From the NCBI RefSeq assembly GCF_003626635.1, contig NZ_RAZT01000002.1, forward strand, positions 248,001-312,000: DNA of 64,000 nt, read 5' to 3'. The stretch comes from Micromonospora musae. Its GTDB lineage: Bacteria > Actinomycetota > Actinomycetes > Mycobacteriales > Micromonosporaceae. This document shows positions 1 to 7,929 of this stretch, piece by piece. The position numbers and the translations under genes are program-made. Under the pieces are notes generated by a model. That model was not told where the DNA came from and ran no database searches. It saw only the letters and a list, made by a program, of their open reading frames with translations. How positions within the stretch are numbered: position 1 is the stretch's first letter; each line of letters opens with the position of its first letter.

Positions 1-570
1 GAAGGTGCGGGCGTCGATGCTGAGCAGCGCGAACACCACGGAGCCGAGGCTCGCGTCGAGCGCGGCGCCGACCAGTGCGAGGGTGACCGGGCTGGCGCCC
101 TCGCGGGCGCGGGCGGCCACGGCGAAGACCAGCAGCCCGGCGAGGAAGGCGCCGCCGATGCCGAACCAGACGTACCCGGCGAGCGTGCTGACGCCGAACA
201 CGGAGATGGCCAGCACCACACCGAACGACGCGCCGGCGCTGATACCGAGGATGCGCGGCTCGGCGAGCGGGTTGCGGGTGAGGGCCTGCAGGAGCACGCC
301 GGCGACCGCGAGCGCCACGCCGACGACGAGGCCGAGGGCGGTACGCGGCAGGCGCAGCTCGCGGATGATGGTGCTCGCCTCGCCGCCGTCGGGCGACACG
401 AGGGCGTGCCACACCTGGTCGACGGGGATCGGCCGGCTGCCGAGGGCGAAGCTGGCCAGCACGGTGAGCAGTAGCACCAGCGCGGCCGCGGCGGTGACCG
501 CGATCCGACGCCCGCTGTGGGCGCCGGTGCGGCGGCCGGGGTCGACCGGCCGGCTGAGAAGGGTGGTCAC
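1..570 (-). CDS. FecCD-family iron-siderophore ABC transporter permease (5' part)
   Basis: This is the N-terminal 190 residues of a polytopic inner-membrane permease that would pass Fe(III)-siderophore from a binding lipoprotein into the cytoplasm, powered by a FecE-type ATPase. The visible protein has an N-terminal hydrophobic helix, then the FecCD signatures LRLPRTALGLVVG and QALTRNPLAEPRILGISAGA, followed by further hydrophobic helices. Family members are about 330-350 residues, so the remainder lies left of the window. The start is a GTG at 570, preceded by AGGAG about 5 nt upstream. An iron-box-like palindrome sits 22 bp upstream, so repression by a DtxR-family regulator under iron sufficiency is likely. 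The siderophore cannot be told from this fragment. Confidence 0.9.
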   Translation of the reverse strand, partial: MTTLLSRPVDPGRRTGAHSGRRIAVTAAAALVLLLTVLASFALGSRPIPVDQVWHALVSPDGGEASTIIRELRLPRTALGLVVGVALAVAGVLLQALTRNPLAEPRILGISAGASFGVVLAISVFGVSTLAGYVWFGIGGAFLAGLLVFAVAARAREGASPVTLALVGAALDASLGSVVFALLSIDARTF

Positions 571-591
571 GAAGCTCCTGCGGATTCGCGC

Positions 592-610
592 TTAGGTTCG
601 CCTTACCTTA
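592..610. promoter_or_regulatory. IdeR/DmdR-type iron box
   Basis: The 19-bp TTAGGTTCGCCTTACCTTA matches the DtxR/IdeR/DmdR consensus TTAGGTTAGGCTAACCTAA at about 15 of 19 positions. It lies just upstream of the siderophore permease start. A second partial element, TTAGGGGCACCTAA, lies at 621-634. The role is inferred from the match and position. Confidence 0.65.
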
Positions 611-699
611 GCCGACCCGGTTAGGGGCACCTAAGCGGCAGCCCTCCATCGAACCTCGTTGACCTGCGCGGACGTCCGCGAACGTGGCGCCGGCCCGCA

Positions 700-705
700 T
701 AGGGT
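700..705 (+). promoter_or_regulatory. -10 box of a probable leaderless promoter (yciI-like gene)
   Basis: TAGGGT ends exactly 6 nt before the ATG at 712, so transcription would begin at the start codon. This fits the actinobacterial TANNNT leaderless pattern. No Shine-Dalgarno is convincing here. Confidence 0.5.
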
Positions 706-711
706 GAGGGA

Positions 712-1071
712 ATGCGATACGACCAGCACACGGTCGTCCTGCTGGCGCACCCCTCGGACGCCCCGCAGCTGCCGCCCGAGGCGTTCGACCGGTTGCACGC
801 CGCTCATCTGGCCCACCAGGCGGGGCTCGTGGAGCAGGATCTCGTCCTCGCGGCCGGCCCGCTGGTGGACGCGGACGACGAGCGGCTGCGCGGCTTCGTC
901 GTGCTCTCCGTGCACCCCGACATGGCCCGCGAGCTCTTCCACAACGATCCGGCGGTACGCGCCGGACTGCTGGAGGCGCGGGTGATGAGGTGGATGGTCC
1001 CCGAGGGCAACCTCCGTTTCGAGGGTGTGCCGGTGCCACGTTCGATGCTGGCGGCGGCCGCCGGAGACTGA
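712..1071 (+). CDS. YciI family protein
   Basis: This 119-residue protein has the ferredoxin-like YciI fold pattern. It has an N-terminal strand (HTVVLLAHPSD), a helix bearing LHAAHLAHQAGLVEQ, a strand LVLAAGPLVD, then GFVVLSV and the helix MARELFHNDPAVRAGL, ending in MRWMVPEGNL. YciI-like proteins are small cytoplasmic proteins with a conserved His-Asp pair; most have no proven reaction, though some are dehalogenase-like or help muconolactone chemistry. The gene appears monocistronic, divergent from the iron-transport permease, and is probably leaderless. The family call is firm and the function unknown. Confidence 0.8.
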   Translation: MRYDQHTVVLLAHPSDAPQLPPEAFDRLHAAHLAHQAGLVEQDLVLAAGPLVDADDERLRGFVVLSVHPDMARELFHNDPAVRAGLLEARVMRWMVPEGNLRFEGVPVPRSMLAAAAGD

Positions 1072-1103
1072 CTGGACGGCGTGGCTCCGCTACCCTCGCG
1101 GGC

Positions 1104-1421
1104 ATGGCGGGTGGGCGCGGAAGCGGTCGCAGGTACGCGCTCTCCGCCCTGCTCGCCGGCGTGGTCGCGATCGGGCTGGTGGTGCTCGGCTGGTGGGTTC
1201 GCGGCTGGGCGTACCGCGCGGACCGGGACCGGTTCCTCGACCCGGAGTGGTGGGTCGGCTTCGCCGCGAGCGCCCTCGGTCACCTCGCGTTCGGCAGGGC
1301 CGGCTTCAAGGTCGCGCTTCTGGTGGTCGGGCTCACGATCGCCGCCTGGGTGGGGCTGCGGCGGCGACGCCCACGGGCCGCCGAGCCGGACGACCAGCCG
1401 CCCGCCGAAACGGCGGAGTGA
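1104..1421 (+). CDS. small two-helix membrane protein, unknown function
   Basis: The 105-residue product starts with a basic segment, then a hydrophobic helix (LLAGVVAIGLVVLGWWV), a polar region with paired Trp (DPEWWVGFAAS), and a second helix (VALLVVGLTIAAWVGL) ending in an Arg-rich stop-transfer and an acidic tail. It looks like an integral membrane protein with both termini cytoplasmic. The frame is open further upstream, but ATG 1104 is chosen because the helix follows directly and a TACCCT box lies 7 nt before it, suggesting leaderless expression. No family is recognised. Confidence 0.6.
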   Translation: MAGGRGSGRRYALSALLAGVVAIGLVVLGWWVRGWAYRADRDRFLDPEWWVGFAASALGHLAFGRAGFKVALLVVGLTIAAWVGLRRRRPRAAEPDDQPPAETAE

Positions 1422-1458
1422 CCACCCGGGCGTCGAGGACGCCTCGTCCGGAGCCGGG

Positions 1459-1899
1459 TCAGTCGCCGGGTCGGGGCGCCGGCACCGGATCGGCGGTCGC
1501 GTCGAGCTGGTGGTCCGCCCAGACGTACGTGTCGGGGAGCAGGTCGCCGATCGACACGACGCGCAGCGCGTCGGCCGGCCCGACGATCACCCGGATCGAC
1601 GGGAAGTAGTCGAGGAGCACCTGCCGGCAGCGCCCGCACGGCGGGATCACGCCACGCCCCCGGTCGCCCACGGCGACGATGGTCTCCAGCTCGGTCGCGC
1701 CCTGGGTGGCGGCGGCGCCGATCGCGACCACCTCGGCGCAGGGCCCGCCGGTGAAGTGGTAGAGGTTCACGCCGGTGAAGACCCGGCCGTCGGCGGTGCG
1801 GGCGGCGGCGGCCACGGTGTGGTTCTCACTGCGGCAACGCAGCTTCGCGACGGCTGTCGCGGCCTGCACGAGCGCCCGGTCGGTGTCCCGCAACTCCAT
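1459..1899 (-). CDS. cytidine deaminase-fold enzyme, blasticidin-S deaminase-like
   Basis: The 146-residue zinc deaminase carries both zinc motifs: GGPCAEVVA (Cys ligand and catalytic Glu) and PPCGRCRQVLLD (PCxxC). The flanking segments GVNLYHFTGGPCAE and LLPDTYVW are closer to fungal blasticidin-S deaminase (BSD), as I recall its sequence, than to housekeeping Cdd. It would remove an amino group from a cytosine ring, either in cytidine (pyrimidine salvage) or in the cytosine of blasticidin S (resistance). No nucleoside-antibiotic genes are adjacent, so salvage with incidental resistance, or stand-alone resistance, are both possible. It is convergent with the small membrane-protein gene. Confidence 0.8.
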   Translation of the reverse strand: MELRDTDRALVQAATAVAKLRCRSENHTVAAAARTADGRVFTGVNLYHFTGGPCAEVVAIGAAATQGATELETIVAVGDRGRGVIPPCGRCRQVLLDYFPSIRVIVGPADALRVVSIGDLLPDTYVWADHQLDATADPVPAPRPGD

Positions 1900-2107
1900 G
1901 CCCCGCTCCCCCGTCGTCGTCCGGCGGTCACTCTAACGGGGCCGACCGCGCCGCCCCGCACCCTGGTCGATCGACTCGGGCTGCGGGGCGGGGGCGTGTC
2001 GCGGGAGCGCGGTCACCCCGCCGACGGCGAACCGGAGTCGATCTTCCCGGGGCGGGACGGTAAACCAGGAGGCGACTTCCGGGTCGCGGCCTATTCTTGG
2101 CCACGAC

Positions 2108-5100
2108 ATGCAGAATCCAGCCGTACCCGCCGCGCCCGACACCGTCCGGGAGCTGCACCGCCGCCTCTCCCCCCTGATGTTTCGCGACCAGCGCCGGCTC
2201 CAGCGACGGCTGGACGGTGCCCGCAAGCTCCGTGACCCGCAGCGGCGGGAGGCGGCGCTGACCGAGATCACCGTCGAGGTCGAGCGGGCCGAGCAGCGGC
2301 TCGCCGGTCGGCGCGCCGCGGTCCCGACGATCACCTATCCGGCCGGCCTGCCGGTGAGCGAGCGCAAGGACGACCTCGCCGCCGCGATCCGGGAGCATCA
2401 GGTGGTGATCGTGGCCGGCGAGACCGGCTCCGGCAAGACCACCCAGCTGCCCAAGATCTGCCTGGAGCTGGGGCGGGGGATCAGCGGGCTGATCGGGCAC
2501 ACCCAGCCCCGGCGGCTGGCCGCGCGTACGGTCGCCGACCGGATCGCCGAGGAGCTCGGCACCGAGCTGGGTGACGTGGTCGGCTACAAGGTCCGCTTCA
2601 CCGACCAGGTGAGCGACCGCAGCCTGGTGAAGCTGATGACCGACGGCATCCTCCTCGCCGAGCTGCAGACCGACCGGATGCTCCGGCAGTACGACATGCT
2701 GATCATCGACGAGGCGCACGAGCGCAGCCTCAACATCGATTTCATCCTCGGCTACCTGAAGCAGCTGCTGCCCCGCCGGCCCGACCTCAAGCTGGTCATC
2801 ACGTCGGCGACCATCGAGACGGACCGGTTCGCCCGGCACTTCGCCGACGCGGAGGGCAAGCCCGCGCCGGTCATCGAGGTCTCCGGGCGGACGTACCCGG
2901 TGGAGGTTCGTTACCGGCCGCTGGTCGAGGTCACCGAGGCGGACGAGCAGGACGGGGACGAGGAGAACGTCCGCGACCAGATCCAGGCGATCGGCGACGC
3001 CGTCGAGGAGCTGGCCGCCGAGGGCCCCGGCGACATCCTGGTCTTCCTCAGCGGGGAGCGGGAGATCCGGGACACCGCCGACGCGCTGGGCCGGCTGGTG
3101 GAGAAGAAGCCCCTGCTGCGCGGCACCGAGATCCTGCCGCTGTACGCGCGGCTCTCCGCCGCCGAGCAGCACCGGGTCTTCGCCCCGCACGGCGGGCGGC
3201 GCGTGGTGCTCGCCACCAACGTGGCGGAGACGTCGCTGACCGTCCCCGGCATCAAGTACGTCGTCGACCCCGGCACGGCCCGCATCTCCCGCTACAGCAA
3301 CCGGCTCAAGGTGCAGCGGCTGCCGATCGAGCCGGTCTCCCAGGCGTCGGCGAACCAGCGCAAGGGCCGCTGCGGCCGCACCTCGGACGGCATCTGCATC
3401 CGCCTCTACGACGAGCAGGACTTCCTCTCCCGGCCGGAGTTCACCGACCCGGAGATCCTGCGGACCAACCTCGCCTCCGTCATCCTCCAGATGACCGCGA
3501 TCGGGCTCGGCGACATCGGCGCGTTCCCGTTCATCGAGCCGCCGGACCGGCGCAACATCACCGACGGCGTGAACCTGCTGCACGAGCTGGGCGGGTTGGA
3601 TCCGGCCGAGACCGACCCGGCGAAGCGGCTCACCCCGCTCGGGCGGCGGTTGGCGCAGCTGCCGGTCGACCCCCGGTTGGCCCGCATGGTCGTCGAGGGG
3701 GAGCGCAACGGCTGCGCCACCGAGGTCATGGTGATCGCCGCGGCGCTGTCGATCCAGGACCCTCGGGAACGGCCGGCGGAGAAGCAGGCCCAGGCCGACC
3801 AGGCGCACGCCCGCTTCACCGACCGGGAGTCGGACTTCGTGGCGCTGCTGAACCTCTGGCGCTACCTGCGCGAGCAGCAGCGGGCGCTCTCCTCCAGCGC
3901 CTTCCGCCGGATGTGCCGGGCCGAGTACCTCAACTACCTGCGGGTACGCGAGTGGCAGGACATCGTCAGCCAGCTGCGCCAGGTGTTGCGTACCCCCGAG
4001 CAGGGCGGCGGTGGGCGCGGCGGGCGACCGGCGCGGGAGACAGGCGCGAACGACGGCGGCCGGCGTGGCGGCGCGGACCTGCCGGAGGAGATCGACACCC
4101 CGAAGGTGCACCAGTCGCTGCTGGCCGGGCTGCTCTCGCACGTCGGCCTGAAGGACGCGCAGAAGAACGAGTACCTGGGCGCCCGGGGCGCGAAGTTCGG
4201 GCTCTTCCCCGGTTCGGCGCTGTTCCGCAAGCCACCGCGCTGGGTGATGGCGGCCGAGCTGGTGGAGACGTCCCGACTCTGGGGCCGCATCGCCGGCCGG
4301 GTCGAGCCGGAGTGGGTGGAGCCGCTCGCCCAGCACCTGGTGAAGCGCAGCTACAGCGAGCCGCACTGGGAGAAGAAGCAGGCGGCCGTGATGGCGTACG
4401 AGAAGGTGACCCTCTACGGCATTCCGCTGGTCACCTCCCGGAAGGTCAACTTCGGCCGGATCGATCCGGCGCTCAGCCGTGAGCTCTTCGTCCGGCACGC
4501 GTTGGTCGAGGGTGACTGGCAGACCCACCACCAGTTCTGGCGCGACAACCAGCGGCTGCTGGGCGAGATCGAGGAGCTGGAGAACCGGGCCCGACGGCGG
4601 GACATCCTCGTCGACGACGAGACCATCTTCGCCTTCTACGACGAGCGCATCCCCGCCGACGTGGTCTCCGGTCGGCACTTCGACACCTGGTGGAAGAAGG
4701 TCCGGCGGGAGCAGCCCGACCTGCTCACCTTCACCCGTGAGCTGCTGGTCAACGCGGGCCGGGGCGGGGTGGAGGAGACCGACTACCCCGACGAGTGGCG
4801 GGCCGAAGGGGTCACGCTGCCGCTGACCTACAGCTTCGAGCCGGGCACCGAGACCGACGGGGTCACGGTGGACATCCCGCTGCCGCTGCTGAACCAGGTG
4901 CCGGCCGAGAGCTTCGACTGGCAGGTGCCCGGGCTGCGCGAGGAGCTGGTGGTGGCGCTGATCCGGTCCCTGCCGAAGGCGCTGCGCCGCAACTTCGTCC
5001 CGGTGCCCGACTACGCGCGGGCGGCGCTCGCCGCGATGCCCGCCGGCGAGGAGCCGCTGCTGGACGCCCTGACCCGCCAGCTGCGCCGGATGACCGGGGT

Positions 5101-6145
5101 GACCGTCCCCCGGGACGCCTGGGACGTGCCGAAGCTGCCGCCGCACCTGAGGGTCACCTTCCGGGTGCTCGGCGAGGACGACAAGCCGGTCGCCGAGGGC
5201 AAGGACCTGCCGGCGCTGCAACGCCAGCTCAAGACCGAGGTACGGCAGGTGGTGGCGGCCGCCGCGCCGGACGTGGCCCGCACCGGGCTGCGCGAGTGGA
5301 GCATCGGGACCCTGCCCCGCACCATCGAGCAGGTCCGGGCCGGGTACGCGGTGACGGCGTACCCGGCGCTCGTCGACGAGGGCAGCACGGTCGGCGTACG
5401 GGTCTTCGACTCGGCGTCGGAGGCCGAGGCGGCGCACTGGGCGGGCACTCGCCGGCTGCTGCGGTTGACGGTGCCGTCACCGGCGAAGTTCCTCCAGGGG
5501 CGGTTGTCGAACGAGGCGAAGCTGGCGCTCAGCCGTAACCCGCACGGCGGGGTGCAGGCGCTCATCGAGGACGCGGCCGGCGCGGCGATCGACAAGCTGG
5601 TCGCCGACGCGGGCGGCCCGGCCTGGGACGCGGACGGCTTCGCGGCGCTGCGCGACCGGGTCCGCGCCGACCTGATCGACACGGTCGTCGAGGTGATGGA
5701 GCGGGCCCGCCGGGTGCTCGCCACCGGGTACGCGGTGGAGCAGCGGCTCGGGGCGACGAAGAACCTGGCGGTGGTGGCGGCGCTGGCGGACATCCGCAAC
5801 CAGCTCACCGGGCTGGTGCACGCCGGGTTCCTCACCGAGACCGGGTACGCCCGCCTGCCCGACGTGCTGCGCTACCTCACCGCGATCGAACGCCGGTTGG
5901 AGCGGTTGCCGGGTAACCCGCAGCGGGACAAGCAGCAGCAGGACCGGATCGCCGTGGTGCAGAAGGAGTATCAGGAGATGCTGGCGGCGCTGCCACCGGC
6001 GCGGCGGCAGTCGGCGGCGGCCCGGCAGGTCCGCTGGATGATCGAGGAGCTGCGGGTGAACGTCTTCGCGCAGGCGCTCGGCACCCCGTACCCGGTGTCG
6101 GAGCAGCGCATCTACCGGGCCATGGACGAGGCCGAGGGGCGCTGA
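2108..6145 (+). CDS. hrpA: ATP-dependent RNA helicase HrpA
   Basis: This 1345-residue DEAH-box helicase is the usual length for HrpA. Walker A GETGSGKTTQLP is near residue 105, Walker B DEAHERS near 202, motif III SAT near 234 and motif VI QRKGRCGR near 417. Winged-helix/ratchet and OB-type regions follow, then the long DUF3418 C-terminal domain characteristic of bacterial HrpA. It unwinds RNA with NTP and is linked to mRNA processing and rescue of stalled ribosomes. TATTCT at 2092-2097 is a possible -10, which would give a very short leader. The gene stands alone. The minus-strand reading frame opposite it is a shadow. Confidence 0.95.
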   Translation: MQNPAVPAAPDTVRELHRRLSPLMFRDQRRLQRRLDGARKLRDPQRREAALTEITVEVERAEQRLAGRRAAVPTITYPAGLPVSERKDDLAAAIREHQVVIVAGETGSGKTTQLPKICLELGRGISGLIGHTQPRRLAARTVADRIAEELGTELGDVVGYKVRFTDQVSDRSLVKLMTDGILLAELQTDRMLRQYDMLIIDEAHERSLNIDFILGYLKQLLPRRPDLKLVITSATIETDRFARHFADAEGKPAPVIEVSGRTYPVEVRYRPLVEVTEADEQDGDEENVRDQIQAIGDAVEELAAEGPGDILVFLSGEREIRDTADALGRLVEKKPLLRGTEILPLYARLSAAEQHRVFAPHGGRRVVLATNVAETSLTVPGIKYVVDPGTARISRYSNRLKVQRLPIEPVSQASANQRKGRCGRTSDGICIRLYDEQDFLSRPEFTDPEILRTNLASVILQMTAIGLGDIGAFPFIEPPDRRNITDGVNLLHELGGLDPAETDPAKRLTPLGRRLAQLPVDPRLARMVVEGERNGCATEVMVIAAALSIQDPRERPAEKQAQADQAHARFTDRESDFVALLNLWRYLREQQRALSSSAFRRMCRAEYLNYLRVREWQDIVSQLRQVLRTPEQGGGGRGGRPARETGANDGGRRGGADLPEEIDTPKVHQSLLAGLLSHVGLKDAQKNEYLGARGAKFGLFPGSALFRKPPRWVMAAELVETSRLWGRIAGRVEPEWVEPLAQHLVKRSYSEPHWEKKQAAVMAYEKVTLYGIPLVTSRKVNFGRIDPALSRELFVRHALVEGDWQTHHQFWRDNQRLLGEIEELENRARRRDILVDDETIFAFYDERIPADVVSGRHFDTWWKKVRREQPDLLTFTRELLVNAGRGGVEETDYPDEWRAEGVTLPLTYSFEPGTETDGVTVDIPLPLLNQVPAESFDWQVPGLREELVVALIRSLPKALRRNFVPVPDYARAALAAMPAGEEPLLDALTRQLRRMTGVTVPRDAWDVPKLPPHLRVTFRVLGEDDKPVAEGKDLPALQRQLKTEVRQVVAAAAPDVARTGLREWSIGTLPRTIEQVRAGYAVTAYPALVDEGSTVGVRVFDSASEAEAAHWAGTRRLLRLTVPSPAKFLQGRLSNEAKLALSRNPHGGVQALIEDAAGAAIDKLVADAGGPAWDADGFAALRDRVRADLIDTVVEVMERARRVLATGYAVEQRLGATKNLAVVAALADIRNQLTGLVHAGFLTETGYARLPDVLRYLTAIERRLERLPGNPQRDKQQQDRIAVVQKEYQEMLAALPPARRQSAAARQVRWMIEELRVNVFAQALGTPYPVSEQRIYRAMDEAEGR

Positions 6146-6242
6146 GCCGGCCCTGATCCGGCGGGTGTGGGGCGGGGCGTAGCGGGAACACGCTCGCCCT
6201 CGCGTGCCGTCCGGGCGCGCCGCCGGGTGAGGAGAACCGGTC

Positions 6243-7229
6243 GTGCCCACTGCCCCTGCCTCCCTCGTACCGGCCACCGGACCCGGCTCCCGGCCGGCCC
6301 GCGCCCGGGCCGTCACCCGCCTCGGCGGACTGGTCGGAGCCGGGACGGCGATGCTCCTCTTCGGCGTCCTGCACCTGCCCGGGCAACCGGTCCATCCGGT
6401 ACGCGACACGGTCAGCGACTACGCGCTGTCGCGGCACGGCTGGCTGTTCAACCTGGCCGTGCTGGCGCTGGCCACGGGATCGGTCCTGCTCCTGGCCCCG
6501 GCGCTGCGCCGGTCGGCGCGCTCGTCGTTCGGGCGGGGACGGCTGCCGGCGGTCGTCGGGCCGGTCGGGTTGGCCGCCTGGTGCGTCGGGCTGGTGGTGC
6601 TGGTCGTCTTTCCTCGCGACGCGCCGGGGGTGCCGGTGTCGGTCACCGGGGAGATCCACCGCTGGGCAGCCGTGGCCGCCCTCTCCGGCCTGCCCGCCGG
6701 GGCGCTGCTCGTCGCCGTACGGCGTCCGGGGCGTCTCGCCCGAGCGGTGGTGGTGGGCGCGGTCGGGTGCGCGGTCGCCCTGGTCCCCTTCGTGGCCGCC
6801 TACCTGGTGGGCTCGCCGCTGCGCCCGTACGTCGGTCTACTCGAACGTCTCGTCTGCCTCGCCGAGGTCTGCCTGCTGATCCTCGTCGCCCACCTGGACC
6901 ACGGTGGCCGGGTCACGACCGCCTACAGCGGTTCGACACCGGGCGGGAGGTCACCGTCGGCGGTCGCGTCGCGGACGTACTCCAGCAGGATGCGGCGCAG
7001 CTCCCGGCCGGCGTTGGTGGGCACCACGTCGCGGCGTCGGGCCACCGCGATGGTCCGGGTCACGCCCGGCGGGGCGAGCCGGGTGATGCGTACGCCGGGG
7101 CGTCGGGAGACGACGATGCCGGGCACCAGCGCGATGCCGAGCCCGGCCTCGACGAAGCTGAGCACCGCGTCCATCTCCCCGCCGTCGACGGCGAAGGTGG
7201 GCTCGAAGCCGGCGGCGCGGCACGCCTGA
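6243..7229 (+). CDS. DUF998-like polytopic membrane protein with antisense-overlapping C terminus
   Basis: The first ~225 residues look genuine. A GTG start is preceded by GAGGAG, and about six hydrophobic helices follow, with a loop HPVRDTVSDYALSRHG after the first helix and VTGEIHRWAAVAAL before a later one. This pattern fits DUF998, a membrane family of unknown function. After HLDHGG near 6905 the frame stays open for about 100 more codons that are Ser/Arg/Pro-rich and lie opposite the end of the LysR gene. The real tail may be this long, or the gene may have lost its stop by a frameshift near 6905-6925. Function unknown. Confidence 0.6.
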   Translation: MPTAPASLVPATGPGSRPARARAVTRLGGLVGAGTAMLLFGVLHLPGQPVHPVRDTVSDYALSRHGWLFNLAVLALATGSVLLLAPALRRSARSSFGRGRLPAVVGPVGLAAWCVGLVVLVVFPRDAPGVPVSVTGEIHRWAAVAALSGLPAGALLVAVRRPGRLARAVVVGAVGCAVALVPFVAAYLVGSPLRPYVGLLERLVCLAEVCLLILVAHLDHGGRVTTAYSGSTPGGRSPSAVASRTYSSRMRRSSRPALVGTTSRRRATAMVRVTPGGASRVMRTPGRRETTMPGTSAMPSPASTKLSTASISPPSTAKVGSKPAARHA

Positions 7230-7858
7230 ATGGTGGCGTCGCGCAGGTCGTAGCCCTCCCGGAACATCACCATCGGCCGGTCGCGCAGGTCGGTGATGCG
7301 CAGCTCACCGCCGGTCGGACCGGTCTCCGGGTCGGCCGCGGAGGCGACCACGAGGCTCTCCCGCAGGATCGGGTCGACGCGCAGTCCGGGGTCCGCTCCC
7401 TGGGCCGGCATGATGATGAGCGCGAGGTCCAGGTCGCCGCGGAGCAGGTCGCGGACGAGGTCCTGCGAACCGCCCTCCTCCACGCGCAGGTCCACCGCGG
7501 GGTGCGCGTCGCGGAACCGGCGCAGCACCGGCGGGGCGAGCGAGGTGGCCAGGCTCGGGGTGGCGCCGAGCCGGACCCGACCGCGCCGCAGGCCGACCAG
7601 CTCCTGCACCTCGCGGGTGGCGGTGTCGACGTCGGCGAGGATGCGTCGGGCCAACGGCAGGAGCACCTCCCCCGCCGCGGTGAGGGCGATGTTGCCTCTT
7701 ACTCGTTCGAAGAGCGGCGCCCCCAGGTCGCCCTCCAGGGCGTGAATTTGCTTACTCAACGACGGCTGAGTTATGCCGACGATGTCGGCGGCTTGGGTGA
7801 AATGTCGTACTTCGGCCACCGCTACGAAGTACCTGAGCTGATGCAGCTGCACCCTCAT
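6923..7858 (-). CDS. LysR-family transcriptional regulator, divergent from sdhCAB
   Basis: The 311-residue protein has an N-terminal winged helix (LRYFVAVAEVRHFTQAA and ITQPSLSKQIHALE) and a periplasmic-binding-protein-like effector domain from about residue 90 to 300. It probably autoregulates and controls the divergent succinate dehydrogenase operon, because a perfect T-N11-A palindrome overlaps its own start codon. The segment EGYDLRDATIQAC aligns with the redox loop of OxyR (GHCLRDQAMGFC) but keeps only the second Cys, so classic peroxide sensing is unlikely. The start is set by MRVQLHQLRYF, the usual LysR opening. Its ligand is unknown. Confidence 0.9.
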   Translation of the reverse strand: MRVQLHQLRYFVAVAEVRHFTQAADIVGITQPSLSKQIHALEGDLGAPLFERVRGNIALTAAGEVLLPLARRILADVDTATREVQELVGLRRGRVRLGATPSLATSLAPPVLRRFRDAHPAVDLRVEEGGSQDLVRDLLRGDLDLALIIMPAQGADPGLRVDPILRESLVVASAADPETGPTGGELRITDLRDRPMVMFREGYDLRDATIQACRAAGFEPTFAVDGGEMDAVLSFVEAGLGIALVPGIVVSRRPGVRITRLAPPGVTRTIAVARRRDVVPTNAGRELRRILLEYVRDATADGDLPPGVEPL

Positions 7859-7871
7859 AGCCTACGGCTAT
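7857..7871. promoter_or_regulatory. LysR-type operator (T-N11-A palindrome)
   Basis: ATAGCCTACGGCTAT is a 15-bp perfect palindrome with T-N11-A, the LysR-family recognition form; it also fits ATAG-N7-CTAT, half of an OxyR site. It overlaps the LysR start codon and is centred about 66 bp upstream of the inferred sdhC transcription start, the usual activator position. Confidence 0.65.
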
Positions 7872-7892
7872 CAAGACTGCGCTGTCGATGCA

Positions 7893-7922
7893 TTGGACGA
7901 CTGATCGAACTGCTCCTAGCGT
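7893..7922 (+). promoter_or_regulatory. sdhCAB promoter (TTGGAC-N18-TAGCGT), probably leaderless
   Basis: TTGGAC at 7893-7898 and TAGCGT at 7917-7922 are spaced 18 bp. The -10 ends 7 nt before GTG 7930, so the transcript likely starts at or next to the sdhC start codon. Confidence 0.5.
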
Positions 7923-7929
7923 CGGCCCT

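Noticed and set aside
1928..5437. 1169-codon open frame on the minus strand
   Set aside because: It is antisense to hrpA; its His/Arg/Leu/Gln-rich product reflects third-position GC bias and shows no family motif.
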